Shown: positions 8,846-15,413, counted from the stretch's first letter. The stretch: DNA of 55,103 bases from RGIG5612 sp045600845 (GCA_045600845.1 JAZRYR010000027.1:1-55103); one strand, 5' to 3'. Notes: generated by a model from the sequence alone, not told the origin. Program-made: numbers and translations.

Positions 8846-9505
8846 TTACTTAATAATACTCATCACAGCGATGGCCTTGCCTAAGATCTGCACGTTCTCC
8901 AGTTCCTCGCCGACGAACACCAGCGGCATATATGCGGGGTTCTCTGGCAGCAGCTGCAGGATATGTTTCTCCCGGTCGAAGTGGACTCTCTTGAGAGTGG
9001 CCTCATCATCGATGATAACGACCGCGATATCCCCGTTAGTTACCTCAGACTGTTTCTTGATGAAAACGTAATCCCCGTCGTTGATTCTCGCATTGATCAT
9101 GGAATCGCCTTTGGCAATCAAAATGAAATCAACATTCTTCGGAGCATCCTTGATGGTGACATATTCCCGCTCTTCGTCCGTAAAAATAGGCTTGCCGCAT
9201 GCAACTTTTCCAAGAACCGGAAGAGTACGGACCTCGACAGGCTTAATTTGGTCTGAGATAACTTCTGGCAAACGAGATTTCGAATTATCTGCAGAAAAAT
9301 TATCTTTCCAGCCCATTAGTTCGACAGGAGTACATCCAAATATTTCAGCAAGTGCAACTATGGTATCATATTTTAAATTTTTGATTATACCGCTCTCATA
9401 ACGCTGGACGGTTGCTTCTTTAACACCAAGTTTATTTGCAACTTCAAGCAAAGTCATACCTGCTTCAAGTCGGTATTTCTTTATGTTTTGATAAACTTCA
9501 GACAT
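8846..9505 (-). CDS. CI/LexA-like phage repressor with S24 peptidase domain
   Basis: A 219-residue prophage repressor. Residues about 7-62 form an HTH_3 domain (AGMTLLEVANKLGVKEATVQRYE). The C-terminal half is an S24 self-cleavage domain with the catalytic Ser in GDSM and Lys in ATLKRV. The scissile site would be the VACGKP region near residue 105, with Cys-Gly rather than Ala-Gly. RecA-triggered cleavage should induce the phage. GGAGG nine bases before the ATG fixes the start. It is transcribed from a perfect TATAAT promoter divergent from the Cro-like gene. Confidence 0.93.
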   Translation of the reverse strand: MSEVYQNIKKYRLEAGMTLLEVANKLGVKEATVQRYESGIIKNLKYDTIVALAEIFGCTPVELMGWKDNFSADNSKSRLPEVISDQIKPVEVRTLPVLGKVACGKPIFTDEEREYVTIKDAPKNVDFILIAKGDSMINARINDGDYVFIKKQSEVTNGDIAVVIIDDEATLKRVHFDREKHILQLLPENPAYMPLVFVGEELENVQILGKAIAVMSIIK

Positions 9506-9529
9506 AGTTCATAACCTCCGTGGAGCCTT

Positions 9530-9558
9530 ATTATATGGCACTCTTACGCAATATGCAA
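9530..9558 (-). promoter_or_regulatory. repressor promoter (PRM-like)
   Basis: On the minus strand, TTGCAT (9553-9558) is separated by 17 bases from a perfect TATAAT (9530-9535). A CTTACGC operator half-site (9543-9549) sits within the spacer, so the repressor or the Cro-like protein could act here. Confidence 0.7.
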
Positions 9559-9582
9559 TAAATATTAAGCAAAACTCAAAAA

Positions 9583-9589
9583 AACTTAC
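9583..9589 (+). promoter_or_regulatory. operator half-site upstream of the early promoter
   Basis: AACTTAC followed by GCAAAAA and then GTA matches one arm and part of the second arm of the full operators at 9630-9650 and 9884-9906. It lies just upstream of the -35 box of the rightward promoter. Confidence 0.5.
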
Positions 9590-9599
9590 GCAAAAAGTA

Positions 9600-9628
9600 T
9601 TGACAAAATTAAAATGATAAATTATAGT
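9600..9628 (+). promoter_or_regulatory. early rightward promoter (PR-like)
   Basis: A perfect TTGACA (9600-9605), 17-base spacer and TATAGT (9623-9628). The expected start near 9635 falls inside the operator at 9630-9650, so binding there would block the early genes. Confidence 0.8.
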
Positions 9629-9629
9629 C

Positions 9630-9650
9630 AACTTACGTTTTAAGTAAGTT
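9630..9650. promoter_or_regulatory. operator palindrome at the early transcription start
   Basis: AACTTAC, a 7-base spacer, then GTAAGTT: a perfect 7-bp inverted repeat. The same arms and spacer length recur at 9884-9906, which argues for a specific binding site for the repressor and/or Cro-like protein. Confidence 0.75.
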
Positions 9651-9672
9651 TACGTTTTGAAAGGAAAAAAAC

Positions 9673-9909
9673 ATGGAAGTAAATGTTAAAGAGTTGCAAA
9701 AAGAAATGATAGATCACGATATCAAAACAATCTCAGAATTAGCAGAAAAAACAGGCGTAGACCGTAATATTCTGGGAAAAGTTATAAATAAAGAGAGTAG
9801 ACCATCTGCTCAAACTATGGATAAACTCACTCTGTTCTTTGGTTGGTCAAGCCAAAGAGCGGGAGAGATTTTTTTTTGCCAAAAAACTTACGCAATAAGT
9901 AAGTTTTAA
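9673..9909 (+). CDS. Cro-like HTH regulator
   Basis: A 78-residue protein that is almost entirely one HTH_3/Cro-C1 domain (TISELAEKTGVDRNILGKVINKESRPSAQTMDKL). As the first rightward gene, divergent from the repressor, it is the expected Cro counterpart. AAAGGA precedes the ATG. A run of nine T residues encodes IFF near the end, and the last eight codons (KTYAISKF) lie on a perfect copy of the operator palindrome, so its C-terminus is shaped by a DNA-binding site. Confidence 0.85.
   Translation: MEVNVKELQKEMIDHDIKTISELAEKTGVDRNILGKVINKESRPSAQTMDKLTLFFGWSSQRAGEIFFCQKTYAISKF
9884..9906. promoter_or_regulatory. second operator palindrome, inside the cro-like 3' end
   Basis: AAACTTAC (9884-9891), a 7-base spacer GCAATAA, then GTAAGTTT (9899-9906). 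Arms and spacing match the operator at 9630-9650. A site 250 bases downstream could allow looping or act as a roadblock to early transcription. Confidence 0.7.
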
Positions 9910-9952
9910 CTTCGCAGCAACTTCGCGCTGGTATCCTACGGAAACCAGCAAT

Positions 9953-9976
9953 GAGATGTACTTGACAGTACATCTC
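9953..9976. repeat. perfect 9-bp inverted repeat before the early operon
   Basis: GAGATGTAC (9953-9961), loop TTGACA, GTACATCTC (9968-9976). There is no T-tract, so an operator or RNA hairpin is more likely than a terminator. It lies in the untranslated gap between the cro-like gene and the next gene. Confidence 0.5.
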
Positions 9977-10007
9977 AAAGAACCTTGACAAAGGAGAAAG
10001 CAGAAAA

Positions 10008-10214
10008 ATGGAAAAAGAAAAGAATAGCCTGAAAATAAAAGTAAAAGCCGACACAAAGGAAATCGAGGAAGCAACTGAAAAAGTGAAAGAACTGGTCAGA
10101 TTGCTTCAGGAGGCTAAAGAACTGCTGGATTCCATAGCCTCCAAAGAATTAGACATTCGGATCAGCGCCGAAGTTGATGGTGATTCCACAGAATGGGCAA
10201 GAATCACCGGATGA
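10008..10214 (+). CDS. small charged helical phage protein, unknown function
   Basis: 68 residues, Lys/Glu-rich, with a predicted coiled-coil stretch over residues 15-48 (EIEEATEKVKELVRLLQEAKELL). AAAGGAGAAAG precedes the ATG. I do not recognise a family. Its 3' end overlaps the opposite-strand zinc-ribbon gene by 66 bases. Confidence 0.65.
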   Translation: MEKEKNSLKIKVKADTKEIEEATEKVKELVRLLQEAKELLDSIASKELDIRISAEVDGDSTEWARITG

Positions 10215-10340
10215 AACGTGGATTTCCTTCTGACAATTTGGACAGGATATATCAATGCCGTTCTTCTCAATGCCATCAAGAGCAGCCTTGAGGATTTCCT
10301 TCTCCAGATTGTCGTTCAGAACGATTTTCACATTGCTCAT
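10149..10340 (-). CDS. small zinc-ribbon protein on the opposite strand
   Basis: 63 residues with two CxxC knuckles (SCPNCQ and SCPFCG), so probably zinc-binding. It has a strong GGGAGGT ribosome binding site seven bases before ATG 10340 and a TATAAT box (10366-10371) upstream, although the -35 is poor. It runs against the early operon and overlaps the preceding gene's 3' end by 66 bases. The rightward open frame over the same DNA looks like a shadow. Confidence 0.6.
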   Translation of the reverse strand: MSNVKIVLNDNLEKEILKAALDGIEKNGIDISCPNCQKEIHVSSGDSCPFCGITINFGADPNV

Positions 10341-10442
10341 AAAATACCTCCCTTCTTTTTTGCAGATTATAGCACGGGAGGAAAGCACGTTGAAAGATTC
10401 ATAAATTACCGACTCTCGCCCGGCACTATGAAAAATGAGCAC

Positions 10443-10473
10443 AAAAAAGCCGACAGAAGCTGGATTCCTGTCG
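10443..10473 (-). terminator. minus-strand terminator inside element 1
   Basis: CGACAG (10451-10456) pairs with CTGTCG (10468-10473). On the minus strand the stem is followed by GC and six T residues (10443-10448). It implies a leftward transcript originating within or to the right of the element. Confidence 0.7.
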
Positions 10474-10481
10474 ACCTTTCG

Positions 10482-10562
10482 CTAAATTTGTTTACTCAAG
10501 AGGTTTTGCAGATGGCGTTGCATCGTTTCGTATCCAGCCCGAAACTTCTTGAAACCTTTCAT
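10482..10562 (-). CDS. possible 26-residue basic peptide in element 1
   Basis: An ATG at 10562 opens a 26-codon frame ending in TAG nine bases before the terminator stem. The product is basic and amphipathic (MKGFKKFRAGYETMQRHL, then LLSKQI). No good ribosome binding site precedes it, so the RNA may equally be non-coding. Placement directly before an intrinsic terminator is the only support. Confidence 0.3.
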   Translation of the reverse strand: MKGFKKFRAGYETMQRHLQNLLSKQI

Positions 10563-10700
10563 TACTTCGGCGGTTTTAGTTCCGCACTACTTCCTGGGAT
10601 AGAAGCTTTTAACACAGAAGGGGAAAAAGGGAAATAGTGTCGGGCGAGAGCCGGTAATCGAAACAAATCCATATGCCGTAATCGGTGGAAGGAGTAAACA

Positions 10701-10880
10701 ATGAAAAAAATAAAACCCTATTTATTAATTTTTGGATTCGTGGCAGCAGTCGTCCTGATTAAAGCTGCACAGAACCTTGATCTGGGATTCTGGGACATCC
10801 CGGCAAAAATCGTGGGATGGGCCTATCTGGTAATTATCACAGTAGCAAATTTATGGACGGAGGTGAGCAGATGCTTTTAA
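10701..10880 (+). CDS. small membrane protein, unknown function
   Basis: 59 residues with two hydrophobic segments (about 7-20 and 40-53). GGAAGGAG lies nine bases before the ATG. Its end overlaps the next gene's start by ten bases, which suggests translational coupling. No family is recognised. Confidence 0.65.
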   Translation: MKKIKPYLLIFGFVAAVVLIKAAQNLDLGFWDIPAKIVGWAYLVIITVANLWTEVSRCF

Positions 10881-11074
10881 GTGCGGCGAAATTTGCAGAA
10901 AAGACCGGCTTGAGTAAGGGATATGTCCTGCAGTGCTGCCGGAGCGAATATGGAAACTATTTCGCACATCCGTCAAAGGTGGATTCCAAAGGAAGATGCA
11001 TCGGGAAATGGCTGATTGATGAGGCGAAGTTCCAGAAAGCCTGGGAGAAGGGCTTGCTGGTTATGGAGGACTGA
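10871..11074 (+). CDS. excisionase-like small DNA-binding protein
   Basis: 67 residues with a MerR/Xis-type winged-helix pattern (LLSAAKFAEKTGLSKGYVLQ…GKWLIDEAKFQKAWEK). Such proteins bend DNA to direct excision or act as regulators. GGAGGTG precedes ATG 10871; a longer frame from 10817 would run through the membrane gene and is rejected. Its position in the early operon fits a directionality factor, but that is inferred. Confidence 0.65.
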   Translation: MLLSAAKFAEKTGLSKGYVLQCCRSEYGNYFAHPSKVDSKGRCIGKWLIDEAKFQKAWEKGLLVMED

Positions 11075-11130
11075 GTGGCAGCAGAAAAAGCACATTGACA
11101 GATTCATATGTACTTACAGGGGCGGAAAAT

Positions 11131-11163
11131 AAAAAAACTGCCCGTGGCGATATCACAGGCAGT
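11131..11163 (-). terminator. minus-strand terminator inside element 2
   Basis: ACTGCC (11137-11142) pairs with GGCAGT (11158-11163), with an inner GTG/CAC pairing. On the minus strand it is followed by seven T residues (11131-11137). Confidence 0.75.
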
Positions 11164-11400
11164 CATTTCCACATTTGTTTACCCGAACCTGTTGCAGTCA
11201 GTTAGTAATATCGACATCCTTTTTTACCCAGTCAGTTCTGGTTTGGCCAATATTCTATGCTGGCGCATGCAATATCGCTACATGCTTCTTTGGCAGGTGC
11301 TTTCACTTAGGCAGGGGTGGTTCTGCCGTTAAAAGCCCATTAGCATCGAGCATTCATCGGGAACAGGGCATAGTCAAAAGGTTTGTCAAAGTAATCACCT
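11131..11400 (-). ncRNA. candidate structured RNA of element 2
   Basis: The minus strand between the right arm and the terminator has no long open frame but several local hairpins, such as GGCAG…CTGCC and GTG…CAC with an A-rich loop, and ends in a strong terminator. Just before the terminator it shares GTAAACAAAT (11173-11182) with element 1 (10486-10495). The 5' end is not defined by a convincing promoter, so the upper boundary is approximate. Confidence 0.45.
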
Positions 11401-11458
11401 TCCTTTCTGCCCCTGTAAGGGCATATGAATCATAACATAAAAATTAGGAGGAACACAA

Positions 11459-11788
11459 ATGGAGATAAGAGAAGAGTATGAACAGCTTGCGCTGATGGCG
11501 ATGGACCGTTATTCGGATCTGTGGCTGCTAAGGGAACATCCGTGCAGGATTGCATTCCTGGGAAGTGATAAGGAGAAAAAGTCCCGGGGAATGCTGGTGA
11601 AGGGCGAATGCGTAAAATCCGCAAAGAAATATGCATGGTTGGGCGACTTCGACTTCATGATCATCGTATATGAGCCGAACTGTGAAGGGATGGACGACGA
11701 CCAGATGCTGACACTGATCCGGCACGAGCTGAACCATATCGGAGTGGAAGTGCAGGAAGACGGTACGGCGAAATACAGCATCCGTTAG
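11459..11788 (+). CDS. putative phage metallopeptidase, cut by an amber codon
   Basis: 109 residues carrying the zinc-protease signature HELNH (H-E-x-x-H) near residue 88, as in the putative phage metallopeptidase family. After TAG at 11786-11788 the same frame continues 20 sense codons (HDVQDFRCIVDEKGIDWSRV) to TAA at 11849, and this extension looks like the family's normal C-terminus. It is therefore a nonsense mutation, a read-through site or a sequencing error. AGGAGG precedes the ATG. The substrate is unknown. Confidence 0.8.
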   Translation: MEIREEYEQLALMAMDRYSDLWLLREHPCRIAFLGSDKEKKSRGMLVKGECVKSAKKYAWLGDFDFMIIVYEPNCEGMDDDQMLTLIRHELNHIGVEVQEDGTAKYSIR

Positions 11789-11862
11789 CATGACGTGCAG
11801 GATTTCCGCTGCATCGTGGATGAGAAGGGCATCGACTGGTCGAGAGTGTAAAGGAGAAAGAA

Positions 11863-12033
11863 ATGTACGTGATTAAAACAGAAAAAGGCTTCTACAAAGA
11901 CTACAACTACGGGAAATGTGAATTCACCGAAAAGAAGGCGGAAGCTCATCGTTTTTCACAGCCTTTTTGGGCAGAAAGGGTAATCCAGATGAACTGGATG
12001 CGGGGAGCGAAGATCGAGGAAATCGAGGGCTGA
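11863..12033 (+). CDS. small phage protein, unknown function
   Basis: 56 residues, aromatic and basic (MYVIKTEKGFYKDYNYG…FTEKKAEAHRF), with AAAGGAG seven bases before the ATG. It is 11 bases from the read-through end of the metallopeptidase frame and 16 bases from the next gene. It resembles small early phage proteins of unknown role. Confidence 0.65.
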   Translation: MYVIKTEKGFYKDYNYGKCEFTEKKAEAHRFSQPFWAERVIQMNWMRGAKIEEIEG

Positions 12034-12049
12034 TTAAGGAGGCGAGAGA

Positions 12050-12238
12050 ATGAGCAGGATGTGTGAAGGAAAGGTAAGGTATCCGACCGAAGAAGCTGCG
12101 ATAAGATGCCTGCTTAGAAGGAGCCGGGAAGTAGGAAAGCTCAGATATTATGAATGCCCGATATGTAAGGGATACCACCTGACCAGCAAGAAGCTCCGGA
12201 CAAGGAGAAGGAGGGATAAGGATATTGGAAGGAATTGA
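12050..12238 (+). CDS. small Cys-containing phage protein
   Basis: 62 residues, strongly basic, with YYECPICKGYHLTSKK, a CPxC…H arrangement that could bind zinc, and an Arg-rich tail. AAGGAGG precedes the ATG. It overlaps the ParB-like gene by 14 bases, suggesting coupled translation. Similar short proteins are common in Firmicutes phages; the function is unknown. Confidence 0.7.
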   Translation: MSRMCEGKVRYPTEEAAIRCLLRRSREVGKLRYYECPICKGYHLTSKKLRTRRRRDKDIGRN

Positions 12239-13721
12239 CCTTGAGAATTACTTCTGCGAAGGGCAGATGGAGATAGAAGATTATATGGAGGAACATAAAA
12301 AAATGGAAAATCAGATTATCATGTTAGCGCTTAGCAAGATTAAGCACCATCCGAAGAATCCGAGGAAGAATATCGGCGATGTGACCGAACTGGCGGAATC
12401 AATTAAGAAGAACGGCATCATGCAGAACCTTACCGTCATGCATGACCCGGATGATCCGGAAGGCTATATCTGTCTGATCGGCCACCGGAGAATGACGGCA
12501 GCTGCACAGGCGGGACTAGAAGAAGTGCCTTGCCGGGTAGTGCAGATTGACGAGAAGGAACAGATTGCAATGATGCTTCAGGAGAACATCCAGCGAAACG
12601 ACCTGACCATTCCGGAGCAGGCTTACGGATTCCAGTACATGTTCGATTTAGGCGCATCTGCAGATGAAATCGCAGAAAAGACCGGCCTGAACCGTTCCAC
12701 GGTCTACCACAGACTGAATATCGCCAAACTGGATAAAGAGACTCTGGAAGCAAAGGCAAACGACGAGGACTTCCAGCTTTCCTTCAAGGACCTTCTGGAA
12801 CTGGAGAAGATTGAGGATATCGGAAAGCGGAACGAACTGCTGAAGGAGTGCAGTACAAAGAGTGACCTGACGCGCCGAGTGGAACTTGCAGTAAGAGAAC
12901 AGAAAATCGAAAAGAACACGCAGGCCATTAAAAACCAGTTAGTGGAAGCGGGAATCGAAGATGCTCCGAAGGAATTCAAGGACAACCGATGGTCTAACGA
13001 CTGGATTATCCTTCTGGCGAAATACATTGATGAAGAAACTACGGATATTCAGATTCCGGAAATAGAAGGAAAAACATTGTTTTACGATTTCTACAACGGA
13101 TATCTGAAGGTTGTGGTAAAGCCGGATATCATTGGGAAAGCAGAGAAAAAGCCGAAATCAAAGTGGGAAATCGAAAGGGAAAAGAAGGATGCGTGCTGCA
13201 AGAAACTTTCGGAGTTCTGGAAGGGAATGCTCGCAGAACTGAAGAAGAATGTGCATCTGATCATCGATGGAAAGATTTTCTCAAACGACTATGCGGATTC
13301 CGTAGATATATTCTGGAATGTTCTGACGGGAATGGGTGCAGATATAAGTTCAACCGAAGGTGCTAGCTTTTTCCTGAAGGGAAAAACATGGTATCAGGCA
13401 ACAAGAGAGGAACATGAAGCTTGTGCAGCTGACTGGAATGATCTGGAAATCTTATCACAGATGGTAATCCTTGCTTATCAGAACATCAAGGGAAAGGACA
13501 CATGGACATGGGATGGAAAATACGAGATGAAAAGATATACGCCATCCATAAAATCACTATACGAAGCGTTAAAAGATACATTTGGCATCACTTTGAAAAA
13601 GGAAGAAGAAGACTTCCTGAATGGAACCTCAGATATGTACTACAGAGAGGATGAGGAAGAGGAAGACGATGAAGACGATTACTGGAGCGATGAGGAAGAC
13701 GAGGAGGACGACGATGAATAA
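12225..13721 (+). CDS. ParB/Spo0J-like DNA-binding protein
   Basis: 498 residues. An N-terminal ParB nuclease/CTPase-type domain (about 35-125) shows HPKNPRKNIGDVTELAESI, GHRRMTAAAQAG and LQENIQRNDLTIPEQA. A KorB-like HTH follows (EIAEKTGLNRSTVYHRL). The C-terminus is very acidic (Asp/Glu run over the last 30 residues). The most 5' start is TTG 12225, backed by GGAGG; an ATG at 12267 is possible. There is no ParA nearby, so partition is unlikely; regulation or DNA metabolism is more plausible. Confidence 0.85.
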   Translation: MEGIDLENYFCEGQMEIEDYMEEHKKMENQIIMLALSKIKHHPKNPRKNIGDVTELAESIKKNGIMQNLTVMHDPDDPEGYICLIGHRRMTAAAQAGLEEVPCRVVQIDEKEQIAMMLQENIQRNDLTIPEQAYGFQYMFDLGASADEIAEKTGLNRSTVYHRLNIAKLDKETLEAKANDEDFQLSFKDLLELEKIEDIGKRNELLKECSTKSDLTRRVELAVREQKIEKNTQAIKNQLVEAGIEDAPKEFKDNRWSNDWIILLAKYIDEETTDIQIPEIEGKTLFYDFYNGYLKVVVKPDIIGKAEKKPKSKWEIEREKKDACCKKLSEFWKGMLAELKKNVHLIIDGKIFSNDYADSVDIFWNVLTGMGADISSTEGASFFLKGKTWYQATREEHEACAADWNDLEILSQMVILAYQNIKGKDTWTWDGKYEMKRYTPSIKSLYEALKDTFGITLKKEEEDFLNGTSDMYYREDEEEEDDEDDYWSDEEDEEDDDE

Positions 13722-14106
13722 GCAGATTGATTGGGAGGATGTGGCAGCAGCTATTCCATTCGGAATTGAGAATGCAGTCTCCAGAGGGAACCTGAAGAGA
13801 AGACTGGGCATATCAGACCGTGCAGTACGTAAGAACATCGAAAGAGCCAGGGCAAACGGTGTGATCATCATCAACCTGCAGAATTCCGAAGGATATTTCA
13901 AAACGGACGAAACGGATCTGAACAATATTGCAAAGCAGTTCAATCAGAACGAGAACCGTGCAATGAGCATCCTGGTGCAGCAGAAGTACCTGCGTCGGAT
14001 ACTGGTGAAGGCCGGAAGGATGGACGGAAAGAAGGCCATCGTCCTTGAAGAAGAGGAAGACATCGGAAGCAGAATCGCCGACGAGATTATTGAGAAGTGT
14101 TTTTAA
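13714..14106 (+). CDS. small winged-helix-like phage protein
   Basis: 130 residues. A putative HTH lies at about 28-58 (LKRRLGISDRAVRKNIERARANG), followed by a β-wing-like stretch. The start overlaps the ParB-like stop by eight bases with GGAGG inside the acidic tail coding region. Likely a DNA-binding partner of the upstream gene, by operon structure only. Confidence 0.6.
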   Translation: MNKQIDWEDVAAAIPFGIENAVSRGNLKRRLGISDRAVRKNIERARANGVIIINLQNSEGYFKTDETDLNNIAKQFNQNENRAMSILVQQKYLRRILVKAGRMDGKKAIVLEEEEDIGSRIADEIIEKCF

Positions 14107-14117
14107 GAGGAGGAAAA

Positions 14118-14618
14118 ATGATGGGCGAAATAATAAAGCTGGACGAAGAATCAGAAAAGTTTATAGACGTTCTAAAAAACTGGAGAAGCGAGAGCAAATG
14201 TATTGCGTCAACTGAAGAGCTCTTTAAATATGTAGAGCATCTTATGAATGATTATGAACATGATTATGGCACGGTTGTAAGAGCAACGGCCTGCATAGCT
14301 GTCGCAAGTGCGAATATGTGCTGCAACGTGTTTGGCCTGACAGGATTTCAGGCAAGCTGCGTCATGTGGGATTTCTTGAAAGGATTTATGTTTGAATCAA
14401 ACAAATGTGGACTAAAGATAATTGATTTTGACGATATGCTGTATCCGCAACATGAATTCAGATTCGAAAAAACAATATCGAAAGAAACAATGAATTGTTT
14501 GCAAAAAGAAGCCATTAATAGGATTGAAAGTGAGCAACCAGCTCATCCAGAAGTGGTTAACCATTGGAAAAAGATTGCAAAAGGAATACCTCCGTTTGGA
14601 TACGAGGTGAAAGGTTAA
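14118..14618 (+). CDS. phage protein, unknown function
   Basis: 166 residues with a Cys/Ala-rich central helix pair (ATACIAVASANMCCNVFGL) and a C-terminal HPEVVNHWKKIAKGIPPFGY. GAGGAGG precedes two adjacent ATGs (14118, 14121). It resembles hypothetical proteins that recur in Clostridia phages, without a known role. Confidence 0.65.
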   Translation: MMGEIIKLDEESEKFIDVLKNWRSESKCIASTEELFKYVEHLMNDYEHDYGTVVRATACIAVASANMCCNVFGLTGFQASCVMWDFLKGFMFESNKCGLKIIDFDDMLYPQHEFRFEKTISKETMNCLQKEAINRIESEQPAHPEVVNHWKKIAKGIPPFGYEVKG

Positions 14619-14684
14619 GATCTTAAATACCTTCAGGTATTAGAGATAAATGCATCTCCCCGAATATTATCACGGAATAATTTC

Positions 14685-14719
14685 CCGGGATGAATGTTTT
14701 AGGGTGTCATTCATCCCGG
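14685..14719. repeat. perfect 12-bp stem-loop in an early-region gap
   Basis: CCGGGATGAATG (14685-14696) and CATTCATCCCGG (14708-14719) enclose an 11-base loop. No T-tract follows, so this is probably not a terminator. It is the first of two strong hairpins in the 176-base gap 14619-14794. Confidence 0.6.
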
Positions 14720-14745
14720 AGAAGGGAGACCAAGAGAAAGGGAAT

Positions 14746-14783
14746 GGAGGCTCCATAGAATAAGTTCTCGCGCGGGAGCCTCC
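14746..14783. repeat. second stem-loop in the same gap
   Basis: GGAGGCTCC (14746-14754) pairs perfectly with GGAGCCTCC (14775-14783) around a 20-base loop. It ends 11 bases before the next ATG, so it could limit ribosome access to that gene. Confidence 0.55.
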
Positions 14784-14794
14784 GGGAACAAGAC

Positions 14795-14977
14795 ATGAGG
14801 AACGATATTACAAATTGCATTTTAAAAAAGAAAGGAGCTTTGAACTTAGGTACATTCTGCAATGAGGCGGAATGCCGGAAATGTGGATGGAATCCGGCTG
14901 TGGCAACAGAACGGAAGAAGCATAAATTGGTAAAAGGGCCGAATGATCTGATGAGTTTAAAGAAGGTGGAAGAATGA
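14795..14977 (+). CDS. small Cys-rich phage protein
   Basis: 60 residues with Cys at TNC, TFC and EAECRKCGWNP, a knuckle seen in short phage proteins and probably zinc-binding. The ribosome binding site is weak and a hairpin precedes it. The stop overlaps the next start as ATGA. Confidence 0.6.
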   Translation: MRNDITNCILKKKGALNLGTFCNEAECRKCGWNPAVATERKKHKLVKGPNDLMSLKKVEE

Positions 14978-15138
14978 AGAGAATATGGGAGAAAATATTT
15001 AAGAAGTATATCGATAATTTTTATTCTATCAATCAGCTATCAGCAGACGGAATTATTGATGAAGAAACAACAGCAGAACTTAAAAACGCACTACTTGCTG
15101 ATATTATCATAACGTTTGAAAGTGAGGTGGAAGAATGA
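14974..15138 (+). CDS. small phage protein, unknown function
   Basis: 54 residues beginning MKRIWEKIFKKYIDNFYSI, with an acidic second half. It is coupled at both ends by four-base ATGA overlaps, and GAAGGTGG lies before the start. No family recognised. Confidence 0.6.
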   Translation: MKRIWEKIFKKYIDNFYSINQLSADGIIDEETTAELKNALLADIIITFESEVEE

Positions 15139-15413
15139 CACACGAAGAAGCATTAGAATGGTTTAAAGAAGAACTTAAACACGGTAAGTGCAGTGATACT
15201 TGTGTCCAGTGTAATGCAAATGAAAAAGCGATGGAAGCACTTGAAAAACAGATACCGAAGAAGCCGATAGTAAACTTATGGGACAAATGGTTGGAATGTC
15301 CTGAATGTGGAGAGGTTTTGTCAGATGAAGAGGGACTGCCTTTAGGTGATGAGATTGATATTACTTATTGTTGGTGTTGTGGACAAAAATTAGAGTGGAG
15401 TGATGAGATATGA
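15135..15413 (+). CDS. zinc-ribbon phage protein
   Basis: 92 residues. A C-terminal zinc ribbon has CPECGE and CWCCGQ knuckles; an extra CVQC lies near residue 25. It resembles widespread early phage zinc-ribbon proteins of unknown role. ATGA overlaps join it to both neighbours. Confidence 0.7.
   Translation: MTHEEALEWFKEELKHGKCSDTCVQCNANEKAMEALEKQIPKKPIVNLWDKWLECPECGEVLSDEEGLPLGDEIDITYCWCCGQKLEWSDEI

Larger units (their letters stand above)
10405..10658. repeat. inverted-repeat-bounded element 1 (254 bp)
   Basis: A 25-bp sequence at 10405-10429 recurs inverted at 10634-10658 with two mismatches; the arm contains ATTACCG and CTCTCGCCCG. The interior has a minus-strand intrinsic terminator at 10443-10473 and no convincing rightward gene. 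Element 2 (11101-11431) has the same architecture. No clear target duplication flanks it. Confidence 0.75.
11101..11431. repeat. inverted-repeat-bounded element 2 (331 bp)
   Basis: A 28-bp arm at 11101-11128 (begins GATTCATATG, contains CTTACAGGGGC) recurs inverted at 11404-11431 with three mismatches. The segment interrupts otherwise tightly packed rightward genes, has no credible rightward gene, and carries a minus-strand terminator next to its left arm, exactly like element 1. Confidence 0.8.

Noticed and set aside
10218..10637. 139-codon rightward open frame
   Set aside because: It is antisense to the zinc-ribbon gene, runs through the left inverted-repeat arm and a minus-strand terminator, and has no ribosome binding site or recognisable domain.
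11108..11435. Two rightward frames inside inverted-repeat element 2
   Set aside because: They overlap each other, have no ribosome binding sites, and cover the terminator and arms; composition looks non-coding.
12225..13721. ParB-like gene as evidence of a plasmid-type prophage
   Set aside because: There is no ParA and no parS cluster visible, and clear integrase and att sites show chromosomal integration.
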